Origin: Anas platyrhynchos
Lineage: Eukaryota; Chordata; Aves; Anseriformes; Anatidae
Direction: 5' to 3'
Length of the DNA stretch: 64,000 nt
Assembly (NCBI RefSeq): GCF_047663525.1
Contig: NC_092604.1
Coordinates: 10,060,001 to 10,124,000, forward strand
Every line of letters begins with the position of its first letter. Within the stretch, counting starts at the first letter, position 1. The notes under the pieces were generated by a model. That model was given only the letters and a program-made list of their open reading frames with translations, was not told where the DNA came from and did not search any database. The position numbers and the translations under genes were made by a program. Of this stretch, positions 11,701 to 64,000 are shown piece by piece.

Positions 11701-14120
11701 AAAAAAAAGGCACAACCACAAGAAAAAGCGATCAGCTCCTTCTGAGCAGTCCTGGAGCAGTTGCCATTATTTCTTTGAAGATCAACCAGCACGGACAACA
11801 GAGCTGAGGACATAAGGGCTCCAAGCCCTGTTAGTCCTTGGCTTCTTCACCAGGCCTGCCACAATGGGAGCTGACTTTGTTAGCAGCTTTGTTTTTTGGT
11901 GGACATCTGTCCACGAGCACTGGACGGGGGCCACGAGATCGCAGGCCACCCAACACCGGTGACAGAGCGCAACAGCTCCTGGCAGCCACCAACCAGGCAG
12001 CGCACACACTCGCCAAGCTCTTGAGTCATCTAATAAAAATGCAGACTTCTCGGAGTTGACTTTGCCGTTTTGTGCATATTCCTGTAGGCTTATGGTCACG
12101 ATCAGCCGCTGTGCTGCTCAGCTCCTCCAGCAGCTGCTATGGAAACCAGGAGCAGCACCCATTTCTCAAGGGCAGATAGTTCAGGGGGCTGGCTGGTTTC
12201 AGCCATGATCTCAGAAGCACTGTAAGAAAACAACTCGTTTGAGCAGAATCTGGAGTAATTATTCTGGCCTTTCACTTGCAGAGGGAAAGGGAGTTAAGCA
12301 GGTACCAAACAGCACAGCAGGGACAACCCCCAACTGCTCCCATCATTCCAAAAGAGAAACTTTAAATGGCTCAGCATGCCAACATCGCATTCTTACCAAG
12401 CCAAGCTTCTCCATAGCAAGAGGTTTATTCGCTATCTGGGGGAGCACAGCTGATACGGCCTTGCTAGGAGGTGTCGCATGCCACAGCGATGGGAGATTAA
12501 CGCAAAGAATTTAAGGTCAGTGGTTCGGGCCAGCTGCTATTTATAAAGAGGAAGGAAAACAGAACAGCGATATCACCTCTAGGCCTTAAGAAATTTTGTA
12601 TGGTCAAGGAGGACACACTGGGAGCGCACACGTCACTCTCTCCAGCTTTTTCTCCCATCTCCAAACCAGTGATTTTTCCATCTCCGTCCCAGTGCTGTGG
12701 TCCCAGGGCTGCTGGCAGCCCCCCTCCTCCATTAGAAGGAAAGGTGAAGAACAAAACCTGCACGGCAGTGCTGCCTTGAGCACGACATGCCGCGTGCCAG
12801 GGTTCAGAAATCCAGGGCATATGTAAAAGCCTGAGCGCCTCGCGTCCTGCAAAGCCTCTCCACATCTAAAAATAAGCCCTCCTTATACACAACACTCACC
12901 GCATCTCAGTGGTCTTCCTTTTTAAAGGGAACCTAACTCGTGTCATTCCCAGGTGCAGGGAGATATGAAGGACACTTACTACATCTAGGACAGGAGTTGT
13001 TACGTTGAATGCTAACTTTTTAGGTCGACTTGAAAAAAAAAAGTGCTTTCTTCAGGAGCTGTTGATAGATACAATTGTTTAGTTCATAACACTGGATGTG
13101 AAAACAAGCAATTATCAGCTATTTACAATTCCAAATTACATGCCCACTTGCCAACCAAACCCAAAAATGACACTTGTCATCGTATTGCATGCTATTCAAA
13201 AAATGAAACGTTTGAATGTTTCTGCTGAAAATAGAAAAAGCAGAAGTACCCCGAAATGTCCTATTAGGACCAACAAGATAAAATCACCCAATCTGCATGT
13301 ATTCAACTAATACATAAACCATTATTTCAAATGCATTTTTCACAGTGCAACAAAAACCCATTACATCATTTAGAGGTTTCATGGAGGTCAGATGCATCAA
13401 ATAGAAAAAGTGTTTGTCCAGAACGCCTTCAGGGCATTCTTTAAAACATTTGCTCAATATGTTCGGGTATAAACATAGGAGAATTTCACAAACGTTATTG
13501 ACTGAAGCTAAGAGCTACGGGGAAAAAGTACAATCTCATACACGTTAGGAAAAAACAGCTGATGGTAGACACCAACAGCCCAAGTCATAAGCTGCAAAAT
13601 CACTAATGCCTCTGGATGGAGGTCACGTTCCTAATTCAGGGGCCTAAAGTTTTCCCCATAACCTGAGTTCCAATTTCTGAGTTCTGTGAAATTTACAGGA
13701 AGGTAAAAACGAGAAAGCTTTTACTTCCCACCTCTTTGCTGAATGTTACTGCCATGGGAACGTGTTCTGCACGCTGCCAGTTTCTTCTCAGATAATTTCC
13801 TATTTCTCCACTAAGCCTCTGGCTCACACATGACTCAGTTTTAGCACTTCACTGAGATAAGCATGTGCCCCATCCTATACTTAAAATTAGCAGGGCAAAC
13901 TTTAGCTCCTTCTTAAGAGCTTAGGATAACTGGTCATTTGCTTCAAAGAAACGTGTGCTGGTTTGTATCAGAAACAAACCTGAGATACTCCCTTGTCTGG
14001 GCATAAGGAAGAACAACAAAAAGCAAAGCTACCAGCAAGCTACCAGTACGCAACTGGTTATCATACCGTACATGTATTTCTTCAAGATCCAGGGAGATAA
14101 ACCCCTTTCAACACAAATAA
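8701..14120. other. Intergenic interval between convergent FAM78A and NUP214
   Basis: I find no exon, RNA gene or clear transposon here. The first 4.2 kb is GC-rich and full of short chance open frames on both strands. From about 12.95 kb the sequence turns AT-rich and stays so into NUP214. One short direct repeat lies at 10152-10188. The longest open frames (about 120-154 codons) overlap frames of similar length on the opposite strand and resemble no family I know. Confidence 0.7.
10152..10188 (+). repeat. Two-copy 17-bp direct repeat, 20-bp period
   Basis: The 17-mer AATCCGTAATTTTGGGG occurs at 10152-10168 and again at 10172-10188, separated by three bases. The two copies are identical, so the duplication is probably recent. 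Confidence 0.9.
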
Positions 14121-14140
14121 TATCAAGGCAGATAAAATAG

Positions 14141-14146
14141 TTTAAT
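14141..14146 (-). terminator. NUP214: Candidate NUP214 poly(A) signal (ATTAAA)
   Basis: On the minus strand the hexamer ATTAAA lies about 160 bases past the NUP214 stop codon. It is followed by a U/GU-rich stretch (TTATTTGTGTTG, near 14108-14119), as expected downstream of a cleavage site. No AATAAA is visible on the minus strand between 13 and 14.3 kb, which makes this common variant the best candidate. It would give a short 3' UTR of roughly 180 bases. Confidence 0.5.
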
Positions 14147-14306
14147 ATAGAGAACAAGTTTTGCATAAAAAATAAGCATAATCTTTTTCTTTTTTTTTTA
14201 AGTCAGAATTTGTATTTAACACAAAAGCTGTTTGGATATTGATCACATAGGTGACTCATGAACGCAGGAGCTACAGCACAGTTCTACGGGAGAGTTCAGG
14301 ATGTTC

Positions 14307-58215
<43,909 letters not shown>

Positions 58216-58320
58216 GGCTCCAGCCCGGCCCCCGCCGCCTCAGCGCCGCCGCCGGGGAAGCTCCGCTCGCTTCCGCTTCCGGCGGGGCCGCTCTAGCCGC
58301 GCTACTCTATGATCCGGGGG
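58216..58320 (-). promoter_or_regulatory. NUP214: NUP214 promoter / 5' UTR, CpG-rich with ETS-like sites
   Basis: The stretch upstream of the NUP214 ATG is dense in CpG and has no TATA box. On the gene strand it contains CCGGAAGCGGAAG at 58282-58270, a tandem pair of ETS-type GGAAG cores, usual for constitutively expressed genes. The transcription start cannot be placed from sequence; the 5' UTR is probably under 100 bases. Confidence 0.6.
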
Positions 58321-58497
58321 AGGAGTCCTCCAAGGGAGGGGGGGCGGAGGGGAAAATAAGGGGCGGCTGCTGGGGGTGGGGGGGGATGCCGAGGCTGTGG
58401 TTAATCAAAGTTAATAAATTTGTGCTGTTTGGGTGTTCCTGAGTCGGGTCTGTGCTGATTATGGGCGGGGGGCTGCTGCAGGGCACACCCCAAAGCC

Positions 58498-58558
58498 ATG
58501 AGGGGACCCCAATGAGGGGACCCCAACGAGGGGACCCCATGGCGCTGAGGGGACCCCA
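58498..58558 (+). repeat. Small 14-bp minisatellite
   Basis: Units of the form ATGAGGGGACCCCA at 58498-58511, 58512-58525 and 58526-58539 (third with C for T), then a six-base spacer and a partial fourth at 58546-58558. Each unit contains the near-palindrome GGGGACCCC. Confidence 0.92.
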
Positions 58559-58872
58559 CAGCCCTCAGGGACCCACCGGGGCCAGGCGTTGGCACAGATC
58601 TGGCTGCCAACGAAGCCGGAGCCTTCCCTCCCAGCCCATCAACCTCCACGGGGCTGTGGTGCTGCTTTTATGGGTCCAACAGCACTGGAGCCCCAAGGAA
58701 ACCCCAGTCCCTTCATGGGGGTAAATGTGGTCTGGTGCTTGAGGCTGGTCCTTGTGCACCACCAGGCACACGCTGAGGTGGAAACGATGAAGCACTGTGA
58801 AGGGAAGGCACCCTTATGGTGCTTTGAGGCCCCAGGAAAGTAGCTCTTGGTCAGAGCAAGGCCCAGCTGTCC

Positions 58873-59095
58873 TTCATGAAGTTATCTGGGTTGGAAGGGA
58901 CCTCCAAGGTCACCCAGCCCAACCTCTGACCTAACACTAACAAGTCCTTTGTTAAACCATATCACTGAGCTCTACATCTAAACATCTTGTAAAGACCTCC
59001 AGGGATGGTGACTCACCAACTCCCCTGCGCAGCCCATTCCAATGCCTAACCCTTTCAGTAAAGAAGTTTTTCCTAATATCCACGTGTCTTTCCTC
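58873..59095 (-). mobile_element. CR1 LINE fragment upstream of NUP214
   Basis: The plus strand has GGTTGGAAGGGACCTCCAAG and CACCCAGCCCAACC, followed by the internal blocks GACCTCCAGGGATGGTGACTC and CATTCCAATGCCTAACCCTT, then AAGAAGTTTTTCCTAATATCC. This is the reverse complement of a CR1 3' region, so CR1 sense is minus, the same as NUP214. It lacks the final ATTCTATG-type repeats. Confidence 0.92.
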
Positions 59096-59884
59096 GCTTC
59101 CTCCCAGCTGAAGCTCACAGGGTCACCTCCCACCCAGGGAGCACATCACCCCAACGCTTAGCCCTGTGGTGACACAGACACAGCACAAAAGGCTGTTCCC
59201 AGCTCCAGGAGCTTGCACTGCATTTTATCTAAGATCAGAAAGACATGGACTTCCACAGAGGTAACAGTAGTGATACGTGCAGGTAGTGACCTGAAGCGTG
59301 GCAAACCACATCTAAATTCCCACATGATCCTTTTCTTCTTCCCCTCTAACACAACAGCAGCTTTCACACACAGCACAGAAATGCAGGTGCATTCCTAGAG
59401 GCTAACGGGCAGCGGAAAGCAGACAGGGCTGTGATCTCAGGGCAGTTCTGTCCTTTTGAAGAACACGTGGATAAAGCATACCCACTCATTCCCCCAGGAA
59501 GCCCGGTTTCCATTTTGATAACTCACGTCTGATAAGAACCTCAGGCAATTGCTTCAAGAGCAGAGAGCATGAAAAAAAGTAATCTTACATGAGAAGCATT
59601 GCAAGTGTCTGCTCCTGATAAACAAGTCATTCCTTAAAACAAGCACTCCCACCTGTTTTCTTTAGAGAAAATCAGAGGCTGGCTTTCAGGAGGTGGCCTC
59701 TGCATTTTGTAACACAAACCCAAAGGCATTCGGTCAGTTATTACACAGATAAAGATCAGATCAAGGCAGTGCAAACCAAGATCTATTTAAGGGTTTATAT
59801 TAACCAACTTGGAAAACAGCTCAACTAATCTGCAGCCAATCATTTGGACCAAGCCTCCGAAAAGCTAAACTAAACACACTGACA

Positions 59885-62119
59885 CACAGTATAGCTTCAA
59901 AAGATTTATTTTCAGTCTTCAAAGTAGACTGGTGCTGCTCTTACAATTTTTCTCTCTCCATTGCAGTTTTGGTTTTCATGCAAACAGTAGTGAGAATGTT
60001 TTTTTTAAATAAAAGTGCAGCCTTTGGCAGGAACAATAAGCCTAGTAGAGTTAATCATCTGTATTTTCCTTTAAAATTTATTAAACTGTGATTTTAAAAA
60101 GTTAAAAGCTGCCAAGAACATTTAAGAAAAAAAATGGGGAAGGGCAAAGAGCAAACATCTGGATTCCAGAAGTTGTGTATAGAGCAAGAATCACTGCAAT
60201 AACCAGAGCGTGGATAGCACAGTCCCAGCTACACCTGGTCCCAGCTCTTACTCTGCATTTACAGCCACTCTTTGCAAGCTTGAGGGCTTACATAGCAGGA
60301 AAATGTGCCCAATAGTCCCACGGGACCAAGCTGAAACACATGCAGAGAAGTCTGCAAAATCAGAAAGAGCAGCTGCATGAAGAAAGATCCTCATCCTTAG
60401 CTGGTCTGGAAAAATCTTGCAGGGCTCAGAGTTTGGTCACCCAGCTTCCTTTCACTTGAAGCTTCTGTTTCCCCCTAAGCCTTCCTGAGGGGCTGCAAAG
60501 GCGTAACAGCAGGCTTGTTTCTACACCTGACGGACAAGACAACTACCTGTTCAGAGATTATGCTCCTGGTCAGAGACTTAAGCGGAGATTTATTAGGAAG
60601 ACAACCATAGATTAGCTCTAATCATCCTCATGTGCTGGTGTTGGGCTCCCCTCCCCAGAATAGGGTTGCAGTTTGCCCCTTTTCAGATCAGGGATGTGAC
60701 TTACCTTGCTGTTTGCCTCTCTTGCTATGGTTGATCAACAAGTCTCAGAGGCCAAGGAAAAAGCAGAGCAAACCAGAAAGGGGCAGGGGGAAAGATCTAA
60801 GGCTAAACGGGTCAGTGGCTTTCCCTCAGCTGAAAGAGAGCCTTGGCAGAACTCATTTCTTTAGCTTCCAAGTACCTCGGTTTTCACATGGGTTTATCCA
60901 CCAGGATTGCCAGACTCCTCCAGTCTGTCAGCCTTTGGTTTATAGCATCCTGTAGAGGGTTCTTGTCTTTGCCTTGCAGCCAGCAGTCAAACAGCTCCTA
61001 CCTGAAGACAACTCCTGCCCACTGCTAATCTAATTTCTGGTAGAAGCCAGCAGGATATTGGCTGCAGGGTTATCTGCAGAGCGCGTTCCTGCTGACAGCT
61101 TAGGTTTGACCCTGTCCTAAGGCAAACTACAGTGGAAGGGCCTGATAATCGGGCCTCCAGAACAGAAGGGCACCTTGGTCCTAGTCTAAGCACCTGTGAT
61201 ATGCATTTGGTTCAAGGTGAAGCCCAAACAAAAGTCCTCACGGAATTTAGCAGCTAAAGAAATGTTCCCTTACAACATCCTAGCCTCAGCAGCAGACAAG
61301 GGTCTTCCAGAAGTAGAGGACCCAGGCACATCAAGGACATCACATGCTGGTTGTGCAGAACTTACTCCCAGGGCTGATGGGGACACTGAGATCTGGGACA
61401 AGGATCTGAGTATGGGGACACAGGAAAACAATTTTTTTGTTGTTGTTTTAAACAGCTCTCTTGGCACAGCCCCAAGATCTGACTGCAGGATGAACCCAGG
61501 GAGCACACAGAAGCCTTTCTGTGCAGTGAGCCGTGCCCACTTCCAAGCTTAAAGCCCCTGCCAGCAGATCTCTGGTGTCAGTGCACCTCCCCACCTTCAC
61601 CCTGCACACACCTAGGCCACAGAGGTGGGAGCTTGACCTAGGCTTGATCAAGCCAGGAGGGAAGAACTAAACCAAAGTTGGGAAGCACACGACAGAGCAA
61701 AAAAGGCACTTAGTTCTTTGCACCAACAAAGCTGCTGTAGGGGCTCCAGCAGGGAAGCACTCTGTGTCTGGCAGAAAGGCCCTTCAGGAACCTGTTGTGA
61801 CAAGCACAGCTCTAATCTGTAAGCTGGGGGGAAAGCAGCTCCTTTTCATGTGAGAAATGCAGGAAGGGCAGAGGAAAGAGTAAGATCAGATTTTTTTTTT
61901 TTTTGTCTCACAGTACACTTGGTGCTACAGCTTCTAACAAATCGTTAGCTAAGAGATGCAGCAGAAAGATCCAAGCTGGGGACTCCAGCTTCCCTTGCTG
62001 TTCCTCTAAGGCAGGTTAGTTGAAAACTAGGACTGTCCACAGTAAAGAGTACCAAAGCACAGGTAACCTCTGTTACAGGCCAGCAAAGCAAACAGTGCCA
62101 ATTTTCCAGCCTGCTCTCT
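59885..62119 (-). other. AIF1L: AIF1L 3' untranslated region
   Basis: From the AIF1L stop codon to the inferred cleavage site. It carries no intron signature or open frame of note. A T-run of about 15 lies near 61890-61905 on the plus strand. Confidence 0.7.
59905..59910 (-). terminator. AIF1L: Probable AIF1L poly(A) signal
   Basis: AATAAA on the minus strand, followed within 20-35 bases by a strong GU-rich element (GTGTGTCAGTGTGTTTAG, near 59893-59876). A second AATAAA at 60077-60082 has a weaker downstream context. This gives an AIF1L 3' UTR of about 2.2 kb. Confidence 0.75.
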
Positions 62120-62207
62120 TCAAGGGAGGCTGGCTATGTCTCTCTCGGGAGGTGGACCAGAAGGTTTTGGGTTGCTTTCATTGGCTTTTCCTTCAAACAT
62201 CATAACC
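62120..62207 (-). CDS. AIF1L: AIF1L last coding exon (C-terminal 28 residues)
   Basis: It encodes [20 protein letters not shown] then ERDIASLP and TGA, the disordered Pro-rich tail of allograft inflammatory factor 1-like. The first G completes the Leu codon of the previous exon (phase 2). The acceptor is TTTTGCAG. The paralogue AIF1 (IBA1) has a different tail, which separates the two. Too short to appear as an open frame of its own. Confidence 0.96.
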
Positions 62208-63688
62208 CTGCAAAACACAACAGATAATACAGGTTAAAAAAAAAAAAAAAAAAAGCAGGTGCATCTTCACTCATCACAGGGGGGTGGGATTATCTTATTT
62301 GCTGAAAAATAGCATCTGCCTTCTATACAATGGGCATCTGATAATTAACAGAGGACAGAAAGCCAACAGAGGGCAGTGCTGCCAGCTCAGCAGGCAGCTT
62401 TGCCTTTCCAGCAGCTTCCAGGAGTGCGTTCCCAGAGCCTCTGCCCGTTTCCCTCTCAGAGCCCAGAGGATTAGCACATTTTATTTAGACAGCCACTTCC
62501 GAAATCCCTTGGGCACACACTGCATGCCAAGTGCTCCTGATGCGTCAAAACAAACACCAGCCCTGGCCCACCTTGTGTATAACCATACAGCACAACACTC
62601 GGAAGCCAAATCAAGCAAGCAACAGCAATTACAGCCAGGAGAGAGGGCAGAGACGAGGAGCAAGGCAGCAGCTAGAAGAATCCCAAGCATTTTGCAACCA
62701 CCAGCGCTGTCTTCCTCCCTGAGGACTGCAGCTACGCTGGGAATGCCAGCTGCCACGCCGGATCAAAGGACTGCGCTGCTCTCGGGACGAGTTTTACATT
62801 TCTGCTCCTGCTCCAAACAGAGTCCAAGAGACAAAGGGGCATCTGTTTGTCAGCAAAAGAAGGGACCCATCTGTGAAAGCTACTGCAGCTGGGAGGAAGG
62901 ATGGATGATAAGGGACAGGCTGCAGGCTCAGCCTGCTTCAATGGAGAGAGCGGCAAGGGTGTCAGAAGTGCGTGCGCTTGGAAGTGGAGCATCCCAACAT
63001 GCAGACAGAGCACTCAGTGGGGAAAAGGAGAGACCACCAGCAAGCACGTACCAGCTCGGAGGGAACAAGCTCCAGTATCCTTCCTCCCAACCTGGGAGAA
63101 AGCTGGCTGCCTTTCTAAAGCTGCCTTCAGAAAGGGGCAAGCGGGATGGAGAGGAGCAGCTCCTATTCACGGCGGTAACAAACAAAAGCAGGGCCAGCCC
63201 CTGTGGCTGTGAAAGGAAAAGCCAGGCTTCAATGGGGCAGAGATGGAGCCAAGAGAACCCACCCCGCTAGCAGCAGGAGCCAAGCAAGTGTTGGGAAGCC
63301 ATTTGGTACAGCAGGACTCTCGGAGCCCTGTCAGGAGGGCAGAGGCAGCCGTGAGAGGCGAGTGCTGGCAGCCAGGAACACAAAACCCTTCCCAGCACAC
63401 GCCAGCTGTTTGAGGCACATCTCCTCTCCACATACTGCCCAGCTCTCCAAAACGGGGCAGGAGGGAGCATCCTGTGGGCAACAGGAACCAGCACGGCTGG
63501 GGTTTGCAGGATCACCGTTCCCTGCTCAAGTCCTGCCTCCCGTGGCGTGAGGGTCCTCCTGTCACCTCCAGGCCCAGGGGACACGCACAGCTCCACCTCC
63601 ACCAGGCAGGGCAGCTGCTGCCCTTCCAGCTCCCCCAGCACGCTGCTCGCTTCCAGCCTCTCCCCCGTCCCCTCCCAAGGGCACTCAC
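62208..63688 (-). other. AIF1L: AIF1L last intron
   Basis: GC-rich intron with donor GTGAGT and acceptor TTTTGCAG. An A-run of 19 at 62236-62254 is a T-tract upstream of the acceptor on the gene strand. A plus-strand open frame of 328 codons crosses most of the intron; see findings. Confidence 0.85.
62236..62254. repeat. A19 homopolymer
   Basis: Uninterrupted run of 19 A on plus, 29 bases from the AIF1L acceptor; likely variable in length. Confidence 0.9.
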
Positions 63689-63851
63689 AGCTTCAGTACA
63701 GCTGAGCGCTTGCCAAGCATCACGTTGACGAAGTCCTGGTAGGAAATGGTCTCGCTAACCCCGCCGGTCACCTCAGAGATCATCTTCTTCAGCTCCAGGT
63801 GGGTCTTCGGAGCCCCCATCTTCTCCATCATCCTTTTGACAGACATCAGAT
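63689..63851 (-). CDS. AIF1L: AIF1L penultimate coding exon (second EF-hand)
   Basis: AIF1L is a small (about 150 residues) EF-hand protein that binds and bundles actin. This exon encodes [40 protein letters not shown] and [13 protein letters not shown], covering roughly residues 69-121 plus the split codons at either end. The loop of this EF-hand ([12 protein letters not shown]) lacks the regular Ca-ligand pattern, as in the family. Acceptor CTTGCAG, entry phase 1 (completing the Asp of human EIDLMS), donor GTGAGT, phase 2. The open frame continues a few residues into the intron on both sides. Upstream exons are off the window. Confidence 0.96.
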
Positions 63852-64000
63852 CTGCAAGAGCAAGGCGTTGGTGCTGTGGCAAGGGGACCACACTGAGCCC
63901 AGACCAACCCTGGGGGCACAGGCTGGAGTTCCCAACTCAGACCCTCGCTTTTGGACCCTCCCAAAACTGATGGCACGAAGCTGCCAGCTGAAAGCAGAGA
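63852..64000 (-). other. AIF1L: AIF1L intron (partial)
   Basis: No exon seen in the last 149 bases; continues beyond the window. Confidence 0.8.

Larger units (their letters stand above)
58321..59880. other. Short intergenic region between AIF1L 3' end and NUP214 promoter
   Basis: About 1.6 kb. It contains a G-rich plus strand next to the promoter, a 14-bp minisatellite at 58498-58558 and a CR1 fragment at 58873-59095. No exon recognised. Confidence 0.75.

Overview
This is vertebrate nuclear DNA. It holds spliced genes with GT-AG (and two GC-AG) introns, and three fragments that look like CR1 LINEs, the main repeat of bird and reptile genomes. The compact introns and the CR1 fragments point to a bird. 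Gene order matches the human 9q34 neighbourhood AIF1L - NUP214 - FAM78A, written here in the opposite direction. The species itself cannot be read from the window; an avian microchromosome region (chicken chromosome 17 type) is my inference.

Layout from left to right. Positions 1-4548 are the tail of the FAM78A intron. Positions 4549-5077 are the last coding exon of FAM78A (+ strand), followed by a long 3' UTR that may run to about 8.7 kb. From 8.7 to about 14.1 kb is a gene-free interval between two convergent genes. NUP214 (- strand) fills 14307-58215. I could trace all 36 coding exons with consistent phases; they join into one uninterrupted frame of 2087 codons plus stop, very close to the human length of about 2090. 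A CpG-rich, TATA-less promoter lies just right of 58215. Positions 58.3-59.9 kb are a short intergenic gap with a small minisatellite and a CR1 fragment. AIF1L (- strand) occupies the right end: 3' UTR from about 59.9 kb, last coding exon 62120-62207, and the previous exon 63689-63851. Its 5' part lies beyond the window.

NUP214 is the cytoplasmic-face FG nucleoporin that takes part in mRNA export (DDX19 docking on its beta-propeller) and CRM1 export (C-terminal FG repeats). AIF1L is a small EF-hand actin-binding protein and FAM78A has no known function. The three are neighbours by conserved synteny and I see no shared pathway.

I found no CRISPR array, operon, phage, tRNA, rRNA or novel multi-gene system. 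The most notable signals are two GC-AG introns in NUP214 (introns 1 and 30), a reversal of G-richness between strands across the NUP214 promoter, a probable ancient MIR-like SINE in intron 17, and a two-block FG architecture in the 1773-bp exon 29.
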